A DNA stretch of 18,812 nt from CAYWWY01 sp964462525 (GCA_964462525.1 CAYWWY010000022.1:1-18812), one strand, 5' to 3'; shown: positions 8,457 to 16,391, counted from the first letter of the stretch. Notes: generated by a model from the sequence alone, not told the origin. Made by a program: numbers and translations.

Positions 8457-9616
8457 AATAATTCCTCCTTAGATTCAAAGGGTACCCAAGTTCCACCTTG
8501 GCGGGCGCTTTCCACGCAACGATGAACAAAAGCCACGCCCTGAAGCCCGTCTTCCACACAAGGAAAGTCAAGGTCCTGCGGCCCAAGAACGGCGCCCGTT
8601 TTCTTTTTGATGAGCGCGTTGGCAAAAGCTGTGTAAATATTGGCAAATGCTTCAAAATATCCTTCTGGATGACCGGTCGGAATTCGACAAAGTCGGGCTG
8701 CGCTGGGATCCAAGTACCCGCTGGAACGCGTAAACCGCTGCCGAGGACCGCCCAAATAAGTGACCGTTACGTAGTTGGGATCCTCCTGCGCCCATTCGAT
8801 GGACCCTTTTTCGCCAAAGATCCGAATCTTGAGGGCGTTTTCATAGCCGATGGCGATCTGAGAAGCCCAGTACATGCCCCGAGCTCCTCCTTCGTATACC
8901 ACATGAACAGATGCGTTGTCATCCAAGACCCGATTGGAACCAAAGGAATCCAACACACATGAAAGGGCTTTGACCGAAAGGCCGGTCATTCTCGACACGG
9001 TGTTTTCGATATGGGTTCCGATATCGCCCAAACAATTCGCGATACCAGCCAGCTCAGGGTCTGTTCGCCAAGCGGCTTGTTTTTGGCCCGATTGTTCGAT
9101 GGTTTGAGCGAGCCATTCCTGAGGATACTCAGCCATCACCATTCGAATCGCGCCAATCTTTCCTTGCTGAATCATCTCTCGGGCTTGAATGACCATCGGA
9201 TACCCGGAATAGGTATATGTTACGCAGAAAAGCAGGGCTTTCTCTTGGGCAAGTCTTCGAAGCGTCTTCGCTTCCTCGACGGTCAACGTCAACGGTTTAT
9301 CGCAGACGACATGTATCCCTTGCTCCAAAAAAGCTTTTGCAGCAGGGAAGTGCGTTGCGTTGGGCGTTACAATCACCACATAATCGATCCGATCTTCTCG
9401 TTGAGATTCTTTTCGCGCCATCTCTTCAAAAGTCCGATACAACCGATCGTTTTCCAATCCAAGAAGGGCTCCCGTTTTCTGAGTGTTTCCATAATCCCGA
9501 GAAAAACACCCGGCGACCAATTGGCTTTTCTGGTCAAAAGCCGCTGCCTTCCGATGCACCTCTCCGATAAACGCCCCTTGACCACCGCCAACCATGCCAT
9601 ACTTCAACACTTCCAT
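8453..9616 (-). CDS. Gfo/Idh/MocA family NAD(P)-dependent oxidoreductase
   Basis: First gene of the leftward operon. The 387 residues show a Rossmann domain with the dinucleotide motif GMVGGGQGAFIG (7-18), the family sequence CDKPLT (105-110; Glu in many members, Asp here, with the conserved Lys107) and the substrate-domain motif GDIGTHIEN (197-205), whose His202 is the expected catalytic or binding histidine. Members oxidise sugar, cyclitol or sugar-acid hydroxyls with NAD(P). GGGGGT precedes the ATG, and the 3' end overlaps the isomerase gene by 4 bases. Substrate is unknown; a pentose derivative or xyloside product is a guess from context. Confidence 0.92.
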   Translation of the reverse strand: MEVLKYGMVGGGQGAFIGEVHRKAAAFDQKSQLVAGCFSRDYGNTQKTGALLGLENDRLYRTFEEMARKESQREDRIDYVVIVTPNATHFPAAKAFLEQGIHVVCDKPLTLTVEEAKTLRRLAQEKALLFCVTYTYSGYPMVIQAREMIQQGKIGAIRMVMAEYPQEWLAQTIEQSGQKQAAWRTDPELAGIANCLGDIGTHIENTVSRMTGLSVKALSCVLDSFGSNRVLDDNASVHVVYEGGARGMYWASQIAIGYENALKIRIFGEKGSIEWAQEDPNYVTVTYLGGPRQRFTRSSGYLDPSAARLCRIPTGHPEGYFEAFANIYTAFANALIKKKTGAVLGPQDLDFPCVEDGLQGVAFVHRCVESARQGGTWVPFESKEELL

Positions 9617-9655
9617 GTAGACACCCCCTCGCCAAAGCTTGGCCTGTTTGTATAA

Positions 9656-9685
9656 ATCTTACCAAAATCCCACATCCAAAATCAA
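9656..9685 (-). promoter_or_regulatory. Candidate promoter of the xylose operon
   Basis: On the minus strand TTGATT (9680-9685) and TAAGAT (9656-9661) are separated by 18 bp, a sigma-70-like -35/-10 pair. The oxidoreductase start codon lies about 40 bp downstream. It is the best candidate in the intergenic region, read by eye only. Confidence 0.45.
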
Positions 9686-9688
9686 ATG

Positions 9689-9701
9689 TTGATTTAATCA
9701 A
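9689..9701. promoter_or_regulatory. Palindrome, candidate XylR/ROK operator
   Basis: TTGATTTAATCAA is a perfect 6+1+6 palindrome ending 3 bp upstream of the candidate -35 box. ROK repressors of the XylR group bind AT-rich palindromes of this general kind, and the operon encodes such a repressor. The assignment is inferred; no second copy was found in the other gaps of the operon. Confidence 0.4.
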
Positions 9702-9991
9702 TAAACTACCAAAAAATGATCAAATCGGGAGCAATTCGCGACCAATCACGTGGGATCCCATGAGAGAATCCCTCATGTCATTTCCGTTCATCGATCGGAA
9801 AATCCAACCCGTATACAATCAATCATCATATTTTCCGCACTTTCGAGAAGCTCCGAACAATTGGGTACGAAGATCCGTCCATCATGTCAACTAGGAATGG
9901 AAAAAATGATTCGAGCCCATGTATTGAATGGGTGATCGAACCCATATTTTTTGTATGGATTTGCTTGGTCGTCATTTGGGGAGGAAGGGAA

Positions 9992-11143
9992 ATGATCCGG
10001 CAAACAAGTGGAACGGAACCAGAGTCGCACCCCCAGGTGGTAAGCATGGGAACGCAGACGATGTTGCGCGGAATGGCCATCATGATGGTGATTCTGGGTC
10101 ATTCACTCGCTTTGATCATCGGCGACCTCGCTTTCGGTCAACAGATTGCTGCTTCGATTGCGGCAAAATTTACCGCGCCGTGCGTCTTTTTTTTCGTTTT
10201 TTTGATCGGTTATGGCCAAGGGGTAAAAAAACACCGATTGTCCAAGCCGCAGCTGATACAAAGGGTGCGGACCGTTCTCTATCCCTACCTTTTCTGGGCC
10301 AGCCTTTCTTTTCTTTTGTACATTATCCTGAAAGACCCCTACTGGTACCCTTTCACGGGGCAAGACCTCTATGGCGGCTTTCCTGTTCTGGTTCAGTATC
10401 TTTTTTCCCTAAGCAGCTTCACGGTGAGTTGGCAGTACTACTTTCTTGCCTTGTTCCTTTTCTTTCAATGGTATGCCTACCGGATTCGATCTCACAGCGA
10501 GCGGAAAATTAACATATGGTCCCGGAGTTTTCTCATCTTTCACATTGCTTATCTCAGCGTAATTTCCTTCCTGCTCTGGTTCGCTCCCCGGGAAAGCCTT
10601 CCTCTTGGAGTGATTGGCGCGATGATCTATCCCAATCCCATTTCTTGGGGATTGGTCTTCTATCTTGGGTTTGGGATGGGAATGAGCAAGATCCCGATCA
10701 TCCCATATCGCCGCCTGTTCCTTCCATTGTATTTTGCTTTATGGGCTTTCGGATCGTTTGAACTGGCCTATATGCTTCAAAAATGGGGGACGGCTCTTGT
10801 TACCGACCAATTCACTCTCTCAGGATTCCTCTTTGCGTTGGTCTCTTTGTCTCTTTTCCTTCGGATTGCCGCTATGTGGTCCAATCGTCTTTCCAATGGA
10901 GAGAAATCTTGGTGGAGGAAATGGGTTATGCGGTTCGGAAAGCACTCGCTTCTGATCTTCATGATCCATCTCCCGTTTCAATGGTTTATTCTTCTGGCTC
11001 TGGAGCAATGGAGTCAGATGGAATTCCCCGTCTTTCTTCGTGTCGGGATTCTTTTTTCCACGGGTTTGTTGTTGCCGTACCTTATCGGAGAAGGATCCAA
11101 GAAACTGCCAATCCCTTTCCGTAAAGTACTAACCGGATTCTGA
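9992..11143 (+). CDS. Membrane acyltransferase, acyltransferase_3 family
   Basis: Predicted integral-membrane O-acyltransferase that transfers acetyl or another acyl group to an envelope glycan. The start at 9992 is chosen because GGAGGAAGGG lies directly before it, giving 383 residues. Near the N-terminus is the family signature Arg26-(x10)-His37 in LRGMAIMMVILGHS, followed by RVRTVLYPYLFW, also typical. About ten hydrophobic segments run to the C-terminus, ending in HSLLIFMIHLPFQWFILLA and a short basic tail. The glycosyltransferase gene starts 15 bp after its stop, so the two form a rightward pair, probably building or decorating a surface polysaccharide. The acyl donor and acceptor are not determinable. 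Confidence 0.85.
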   Translation: MIRQTSGTEPESHPQVVSMGTQTMLRGMAIMMVILGHSLALIIGDLAFGQQIAASIAAKFTAPCVFFFVFLIGYGQGVKKHRLSKPQLIQRVRTVLYPYLFWASLSFLLYIILKDPYWYPFTGQDLYGGFPVLVQYLFSLSSFTVSWQYYFLALFLFFQWYAYRIRSHSERKINIWSRSFLIFHIAYLSVISFLLWFAPRESLPLGVIGAMIYPNPISWGLVFYLGFGMGMSKIPIIPYRRLFLPLYFALWAFGSFELAYMLQKWGTALVTDQFTLSGFLFALVSLSLFLRIAAMWSNRLSNGEKSWWRKWVMRFGKHSLLIFMIHLPFQWFILLALEQWSQMEFPVFLRVGILFSTGLLLPYLIGEGSKKLPIPFRKVLTGF

Positions 11144-11158
11144 GGAAGGGATAATCAT

Positions 11159-12364
11159 ATGAACAAACAAAAATTTCTGATCTCATGGTCTTTCCAGATC
11201 TTGATTCTTCTCCTGTCCGCTTGGCTTGGATTCATCGCCACCTTTTTTCCCGTTGGGATCTTTTGGATCGGGTTTGCGATCATCTTAACGGCCGGTTTGT
11301 CATGGGTGCTCCCAAGAATCAAGAAAAAGATGGAACAAGAGACGGCCCATTTTCTTGATTCCGAGACCGACCCATCCACAATCCCAGTGGTAATCGTCAC
11401 TGTACAGCACAATGAAGGAAAAACGATCGTGGGGAACATCACCCAGTATCTCCAGTATTCGTTGAACCTGAAGTGTCGGGTATACGACGACGCTTCGACC
11501 GATGGGAGCTTTGAAGAACTCCAGAGGATCCAAAACGAATACCCCAACCGATTGGAAGTCATTCCCCTCCGAAAAGAAGGATACCAAATGCATCCACAAG
11601 GGATCGCCTGGCAAAATGCTTTTCGGTCGATCGAATCGGGGGTTCTCCTCCTGATCGACGCCGATTCCGTGATTTCGGAAAAACACCTCCGAAATGCCCT
11701 CCAGCTCCTTTTCACGAAAAAATGGGACGCGATTCATTTTTCCCGAAGAAATACCTTTTCCGAAAGTGCTGGAACTAGGATCGGGGACACCGATGAGACC
11801 ATGCAAACCTGTGGAAAGATCCTTGGCTTGTTTTCCTTTCATTACCTTGGATCCGGAATCCTGCTTTCCGCCCAAACGGCCAAAGATTTGGAAATGAGAA
11901 AAAAAGTCTTCAGCAACGATAGCGAAATGGGAAGAATCATGAATACCCTTGGAAAAAAAACCTTCTTTTCTCCCTCCATGGAGGTGATTGAAAGAGCACC
12001 ATCTACATTGCGCAAGATCATCTCTCAAAGGAAAAGCTGGTTTCGCAATGCGGTTCTCCAATACCTGGAACACAACTTCTGGGCCCTGACGCTTGGCAGT
12101 TTCTTCGCGCCGCAATTTCTTCTCGGCCTTTTCTCCTTCTCGTCTCTGAGCGCGTTACTTTTGGGAATGACCTTCGCGGGATACCTGATCCTGAGCATGA
12201 CCGGACAGATCCTCATTGGTAGGAGGAGTTTCCTTTCCGGACTGAGAAATGCGTTGCTACTCATCGGGGTATTCTTTGTTTCGTACACACTCCTTTTCAT
12301 TTGGGAGCTCCTATTGGCTCCAAAAACCGCGCACACCCTTGCGTATAAGAAGAATCAAGTATGA
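11159..12364 (+). CDS. Membrane glycosyltransferase, GT2 family
   Basis: A 401-residue membrane-bound family 2 glycosyltransferase. Two N-terminal transmembrane segments (about 8-27 and 31-49) are followed by a GT-A catalytic domain with PVVIVTVQHNEGKT (about 76-89), DDASTDGS (110-117), the metal/nucleotide-sugar DxD motif as Asp167-Ala-Asp169 (LLIDADSV), a probable acceptor/base region SNDSEMGRIM, and a QxxRW-like segment QRKSWFR (290-296). Two or three C-terminal transmembrane helices follow. This architecture is that of processive or lipid-linked glycan synthases. A GAGGAAGGG ribosome-binding site precedes the ATG. With the acyltransferase 15 bp upstream, it likely makes an acylated envelope glycan or glycolipid. 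Confidence 0.85.
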   Translation: MNKQKFLISWSFQILILLLSAWLGFIATFFPVGIFWIGFAIILTAGLSWVLPRIKKKMEQETAHFLDSETDPSTIPVVIVTVQHNEGKTIVGNITQYLQYSLNLKCRVYDDASTDGSFEELQRIQNEYPNRLEVIPLRKEGYQMHPQGIAWQNAFRSIESGVLLLIDADSVISEKHLRNALQLLFTKKWDAIHFSRRNTFSESAGTRIGDTDETMQTCGKILGLFSFHYLGSGILLSAQTAKDLEMRKKVFSNDSEMGRIMNTLGKKTFFSPSMEVIERAPSTLRKIISQRKSWFRNAVLQYLEHNFWALTLGSFFAPQFLLGLFSFSSLSALLLGMTFAGYLILSMTGQILIGRRSFLSGLRNALLLIGVFFVSYTLLFIWELLLAPKTAHTLAYKKNQV

Positions 12365-12675
12365 TCTGCCTCTGAGATTCTTCCGATAAGGAAACCAATC
12401 CTTATGGAATCATCATTTCATGATCTCCTAATCATTCCAGTGCCCTATGAAGGCTCTTTTTCCGGATATATCCATTTTTTCCCATTCCGTTTTGATTTAC
12501 TTAAAAAACCTTTGCTTGAAAATGTTGAGGAGTCTTCTTCTCTAACCATGGGCAAGAAGAAAAATCCTGATGTCAAAACCGAAAAATGTGGTATCATAGA
12601 AAGATGGATCGAATCATTTGCTTGAAATCCATGAATGCCATTCCATCGGATCATAAAAATCAGGAGGTGAACGTG
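12365..12675. other. Intergenic region after the glycosyltransferase gene
   Basis: 311 bp with no convincing gene. A small hairpin, ATAAGG/CCTTAT (12386-12391 and 12400-12405, 8-nt loop), starts 21 bp after the glycosyltransferase stop but has no T tract, so it is at best a weak terminator. The frame of the next gene extends upstream to 12586 without a ribosome-binding site. Confidence 0.45.
12589..12597 (+). promoter_or_regulatory. Candidate extended -10 promoter for the SUMF1-domain gene
   Basis: TGGTATCAT resembles an extended -10 (TG-N-TATAAT) and lies about 80 bp upstream of the start codon. No good -35 is present, as is common with extended -10 promoters. It is a single motif read by eye. 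Confidence 0.3.
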
Positions 12676-13527
12676 ATGCGTACATGGGTATTGGCACCGG
12701 TTTTTTCTCTGATGATGCTCATGGTTGTTGCTGTTTCAGCAAGTCCAGAAATGGCGTATGTTCAGGCGGGAACATTCCAAATGGGGAATACAAGAAATGA
12801 CAGCGAAGGGATGAGCAATGAAAAGCCCATCCATACGGTCACTCTGACCTACGACTTCTGGATCGGCAAGTGCGAAGTTACCTTTGACGAATACGACACA
12901 TTTTGCGAAGCGACAAACAAAACCAAACCAAGGGATCTCGGAGGAGTCCGCGGAAGCAACCCGGTGATTTCCGTGAGTTGGTTCGATGGGATCGCTTATT
13001 GCAACTGGCTGAGCGAAGCCAAGGAACTCCCCCCCGCATATGACAACCGAGGAAACCTTTTAAACCAAGAAGGGGAGATCACCACTGATATTACCCAAGT
13101 TATCGGTTTCCGTCTCCCCACAGAAGCAGAATGGGAATATGCCGCGCGAGAAGGCCATCTCGGTTCCGAAGACTTTAAATTCGCGGGAAGCAACGAAATC
13201 CAGAACGTCGCATGGTATTGGGAGAATTCCGATCCCGATGGTGCCGGAAGAAAACCACAACCGGTGGGGGGGAAAATACCCAATGGATTAGGACTCCACG
13301 ATATGAGTGGGAATGTCAGTGAATGGTGCCACGATCGCTATGCTACATATACAAACGAAGAAACAATCAATCCCATCGGTCCGACCACCGGATCATCACG
13401 CGTAACAAAAGGGGGCAGTTGGACAGACAACCGCATTCGAAACATCCGCGTCGCCTACCGCTATGGAGTGTCCACAAGCTCTGCCATGGATAGCCTCGGA
13501 TTTCGACTGTGCCGTTCGGAGAATTAA
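12676..13527 (+). CDS. Secreted SUMF1/formylglycine-generating-enzyme-fold protein, non-catalytic
   Basis: A 283-residue exported protein. The start at 12676 has AGGAGG 8 nt upstream and gives a good signal peptide (MRTWVLAPVFSLMMLMVVAV) cleaved near Ala22. The rest is one SUMF1/FGE-sulfatase domain: MAYVQAGTFQMGN, KPIHTVTLTYDFWIGKCEVT, ISVSWFDGIAYCNWLSEA, GFRLPTEAEWEYAAREG, GLGLHDMSGNVSEWCHDRY and the end motif GFRLCRSE. In true formylglycine-generating enzymes two cysteines sit in the segment after the GGSW motif; here that segment reads KGGSWTDNRIRNIRVAYR, without cysteine. It therefore probably keeps the fold but not the oxidase activity, as in many bacterial SUMF1-domain proteins of unknown role. 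It appears monocistronic. Confidence 0.87.
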   Translation: MRTWVLAPVFSLMMLMVVAVSASPEMAYVQAGTFQMGNTRNDSEGMSNEKPIHTVTLTYDFWIGKCEVTFDEYDTFCEATNKTKPRDLGGVRGSNPVISVSWFDGIAYCNWLSEAKELPPAYDNRGNLLNQEGEITTDITQVIGFRLPTEAEWEYAAREGHLGSEDFKFAGSNEIQNVAWYWENSDPDGAGRKPQPVGGKIPNGLGLHDMSGNVSEWCHDRYATYTNEETINPIGPTTGSSRVTKGGSWTDNRIRNIRVAYRYGVSTSSAMDSLGFRLCRSEN

Positions 13528-13664
13528 CCCGTTGACAAACACCTGATTTCATCCAGAAACAATGTTACATAAATCACCGAGCAACCCTGATTCATCATAA
13601 ACCCCAAAAATGCCCTTATTCCCTGCATCAGCCGTAACCCCTTATTTGGACGCTTGCCAAAAGG

Positions 13665-13693
13665 TTGTATTTTTTTGTTACATATGGTAGGAT
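13665..13693 (+). promoter_or_regulatory. Candidate promoter ahead of a stem-loop
   Basis: TTGTAT (13665-13670) and TAGGAT (13688-13693) are 17 bp apart within an AT-rich stretch, a moderate sigma-70 match. A stem-loop begins about 14 bp downstream, so transcription could start at or just before it. The nearest gene start is more than 430 bp away. Confidence 0.3.
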
Positions 13694-13706
13694 ATAGATA
13701 CCAAAG

Positions 13707-13735
13707 CCCAACCTTTCGAATCCAGAAAGGCTGGG
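13707..13735. other. Stem-loop, possible structured RNA or terminator remnant
   Basis: CCCAACCTTTC (13707-13717) pairs with GAAAGGCTGGG (13725-13735) through 10 of 11 positions, with one A-C mismatch and a 7-nt loop. No T tract follows on either strand, so it is not a standard intrinsic terminator. No known riboswitch or small-RNA family was recognised. Confidence 0.35.
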
Positions 13736-14129
13736 GTTCAAAGAAAAACCCGTAGCTCTATTTCGCCTCTCACATAATCAACAACGGTGTAGCAGATGAT
13801 TTGGGGAACCTGACCCTTTTCCCGCACGATGCCCACCCAAACCCTTACAGCCCATTTCTTCCCCGGGTTCTCATATCAAAAACGGCCCCAATGGAATAAT
13901 CGAACCTGCTAACCGTAAGGTGTATCATTTCGCCGCTCTATCGGATTGTATATATGCCATTCTCGAAAGCGTTTCGGATCTTTCTGGTCATCAAGAAAAA
14001 ACTCATCCATTCCGAAATTGGTCTTTACTCAAGGTGAGATATCAAAGACCCCTCTTGGAATCTACCCCAAAGGCTTGAAGGTTCTGATATTTGAAAATGA
14101 CTTTCTGACTGGAAGGAGAGAAAGAACCA

Positions 14130-14270
14130 ATGAGCGAAATAGTGTTTACCAAAGTTGATTACTCGCTGGGAACACTTGTTGAATACATTTCTATGGGGGA
14201 AATTGGGTTACGGGATATTTAGAGACCCTTTGTCTGGAAAAACGTAAAAGTAAGGGACCTATTCGATTCC
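14130..14270 (+). pseudogene. 5' end of the DUF262 defence gene, cut off by an in-frame amber codon
   Basis: The ATG at 14130 has an AAGGAG ribosome-binding site 11 nt upstream and opens a frame continuous with the 14271-16391 coding region, except for a TAG at 14220-14222 (codon 31). Translated through it, the segment reads MGEIGLRDI-(stop)-RPFVWKN and then KVRDLFDSMYRGYPIGYLLFW. That is the conserved DUF262 N-terminus, where the interrupted position is the invariant glutamine of the IQRPFVW-type motif. One C-to-T change (CAG to TAG) explains it. The full-length gene would have 753 codons. Either the gene is inactivated, the codon is read through, or a shortened protein starts at 14271. Confidence 0.85.
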
Positions 14271-16391
14271 ATGTATCGTGGTTATCCTATTGGATACCTA
14301 CTATTCTGGAAAAACATGGTCAACAATTCTTCCCGAACGATCGGAGAAAGTAGTAAGCAAAAAGTGCCTAGTTTAGTGATTGTCGATGGTCAACAACGTT
14401 TAACCTCTCTATATGCTGTAATCAAAGGAGTTGAAGTCCTTAGGAATGATTTTCGTAAAGAGAGAATTCGAATTGCATTTAATCCTTTGGAAGAGGTTTT
14501 TGAGGTCTCAGATGCAGCGATTGAAAGGGATAAGCAATTCGTTCCTGATATTACTAAGATTTGGGACTCCTCAACAGATTTCCATGATACTACTGAAGAA
14601 TACTTGGAAGGTTTGTCCGATTCACAAGAGATTATCCCGGAGGAGAAAAAGCGAATTCGCAAATCCATTATGAAACTACAACAATTACTGCATTTCCCTT
14701 TCACTGCCTTAGAGCTTGCTGCTAACATCACAGAAGAAGAGGTTGCAGAAGTTTTTGTAAGGATTAATAGCAAAGGTACCTCTTTGAATCAAGCTGACTT
14801 TATTCTGACTCTTATGTCCGTTTTCTGGGATGAAGGTCGGTCAGATTTAGAACGTTTCTCACGTGATTCAAGGCAAATAACTATAGGCAAGGACTCTCCA
14901 TTTAACCACTTTATCCAACCCATGCCTGACCAACTCCTAAGGGTTAGTGTTGGGCTGGCTTTTCAGCGTGCTCGCCTTAATTATGTCTACTCCATTCTTA
15001 GAGGGAAAGACTTGCAAACTGAAAAATTTAGCGAAGAAAGAAGGATAGAACAGTTTCAAAACTTGCAAACAGCCCAAATGAAAGTGTTGAACCTTCAATA
15101 TTGGCATGATTTTTTGGCTTGCCTCAGGCAGGCTGGTTTTCGAAGCAAAGCCATGATCAGCTCCAACAGCAACCTTCTGTTTGCCTACCTGCTCAATCTC
15201 TTAGGTCGTACCCAATATCAAGTACAGGAAAAAGAACTGAGAAAAATCACTGCGCAATGGTTTTTCATGTCTGGTTTGACTGGAAGATTCACTGACTCTC
15301 CTGAATCAAAAATGGAATCGGATCTTGCCTCTCTGAGAGGGGTGAAGGACGCAAACGAATTTATCGGCACACTTGAGCATATTTGCTCTGTTACTCTTAC
15401 CAGCGATTATTGGACTGTTTCTCTTCCAAACAACCTAGCAACTTCCGCCTCTCGAAGCCCTTCGCTTTTTGCTTTTCAGGCTGCGCAAGTGATATTAAAC
15501 GCGAGAGTACTTTTTTCTGACACGAATATTTCTGATCTTTTGGATCCTTCCATCCAACCTCCCCATTCCGCAATTGAACGTCATCATCTTTTCCCAAAAG
15601 CATACCTCAGAAAACAGGGGATCACAGAAACATCTGAAATAAACCAAATTGCCAATCTCACATTCCTTGAATGGGGCGATAATAATGCGATTTCAGATCT
15701 TTCTCCTTCAGAATACTTTCCTCGAATGGACCAATGCGTACAAGACCCGATCGATAAGGCACGAATGTACTATCTACATGCTCTTCCGGATGGCTGGGAG
15801 TGGATGGACTACAAAACCTTTTTGCATGCTAGGCGAGAGATGATGGCTCAAGTGATTCGTGAAGGGTACAATAAACTGGCCGAAGGAAAGACAGGAAAAG
15901 GACTTGTCCATTTCGATGTAGACATCGACCAAATTATCGCAAACGGAGAATCATCACAGGTAGAATTCAAATCCACAATTCGGACAAATCTTCACACAGA
16001 TAAGAAGGATCCTAAAATGGAAATGGCAGTTTTGAAAACAATCGCTGGGTTTCTAAACACAAATGGCGGAACTTTAATCATTGGGGTTGCGGATGATGGA
16101 TATCCAATCGGAATTGGTCGAGATGGGTTTCCGAACGAAGACAAAGTTAGCCTTCATCTGGTCAACCTCGTAAATAGTCGTATTGGACCGCAAGCAATGA
16201 TTGGAATTCATCCTCATTTTGAGGATTACCGAAACGATCGTGTAATGGTAATTCAATGCAATCGCTCTCAAACCCCGCTTTTTGTCATAGATGGGAATAA
16301 TGAGCGATTTTTCATCCGGACGGGACCTGCTACAGTAGAATTATCACCGAGCCGAACTCAAGAATACATTCAAAAGCGATTTATCTCCTAA
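14271..16391 (+). CDS. DUF262 / HNH (GmrSD-like) protein with C-terminal AlbA_2 domain
   Basis: Main body of a large anti-phage-type protein, 706 residues from the first ATG after the amber codon. Three domains are visible. DUF262 (GmrS-like; nucleotide hydrolysis or DNA-end sensing in type IV restriction) has VDGQQRLTSLYAVI (38-51) and FVRINSKGTSLNQADF (162-177). A DUF1524/HNH-type nuclease (GmrD-like) has ERHHLFPKAYLRKQG (436-450, His438-His439) followed by INQIANLTFLEWGDNNAIS. A C-terminal Schlafen AlbA_2 domain (about 555-700) has SSQVEFKSTIR and NTNGGTLIIGVADDGYPIGI. GmrSD-family enzymes cut phage DNA carrying modified bases; the AlbA_2 domain may bind or cut nucleic acid. This ATG has no good ribosome-binding site and lies inside the conserved DUF262 N-terminus, so it is probably not the native start. 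No partner gene is obvious. Confidence 0.85.
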   Translation: MYRGYPIGYLLFWKNMVNNSSRTIGESSKQKVPSLVIVDGQQRLTSLYAVIKGVEVLRNDFRKERIRIAFNPLEEVFEVSDAAIERDKQFVPDITKIWDSSTDFHDTTEEYLEGLSDSQEIIPEEKKRIRKSIMKLQQLLHFPFTALELAANITEEEVAEVFVRINSKGTSLNQADFILTLMSVFWDEGRSDLERFSRDSRQITIGKDSPFNHFIQPMPDQLLRVSVGLAFQRARLNYVYSILRGKDLQTEKFSEERRIEQFQNLQTAQMKVLNLQYWHDFLACLRQAGFRSKAMISSNSNLLFAYLLNLLGRTQYQVQEKELRKITAQWFFMSGLTGRFTDSPESKMESDLASLRGVKDANEFIGTLEHICSVTLTSDYWTVSLPNNLATSASRSPSLFAFQAAQVILNARVLFSDTNISDLLDPSIQPPHSAIERHHLFPKAYLRKQGITETSEINQIANLTFLEWGDNNAISDLSPSEYFPRMDQCVQDPIDKARMYYLHALPDGWEWMDYKTFLHARREMMAQVIREGYNKLAEGKTGKGLVHFDVDIDQIIANGESSQVEFKSTIRTNLHTDKKDPKMEMAVLKTIAGFLNTNGGTLIIGVADDGYPIGIGRDGFPNEDKVSLHLVNLVNSRIGPQAMIGIHPHFEDYRNDRVMVIQCNRSQTPLFVIDGNNERFFIRTGPATVELSPSRTQEYIQKRFIS

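Larger units (their letters stand above)
9617..9991. other. Divergent intergenic region between xylose operon and acyltransferase gene
   Basis: 375 bp without a gene. The left part holds the leftward promoter and palindrome listed separately. Two further dyads lie in the middle: TGGGATCCCA at 9751-9760, and CATGAG/CTCATG (9759-9764 and 9772-9777, 7-nt loop), either of which could be an operator. A possible rightward -10 (TATACAAT) lies near 9812 without a good -35. The frame of the acyltransferase stays open upstream to 9884, but no ribosome-binding site supports that start. Confidence 0.5.
13528..14129. other. Non-coding junction between host genes and the accessory region
   Basis: About 600 bp with no supportable gene. 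Open frames exist, for example 13946-14158 on the plus strand, but none has a good ribosome-binding site or a recognisable product; a start-less frame running up to about 14080 may be a decayed remnant. The stretch holds a candidate promoter and a hairpin, listed separately. No terminator with a T tract follows the SUMF1-domain gene. The style of sequence changes here, so this may be the left boundary of an insertion. Confidence 0.45.

Noticed and set aside
13946..14158. 70-codon open frame before the DUF262 gene
   Set aside because: No ribosome-binding site, no recognisable product, and it overlaps the better-supported start at 14130 in another frame.
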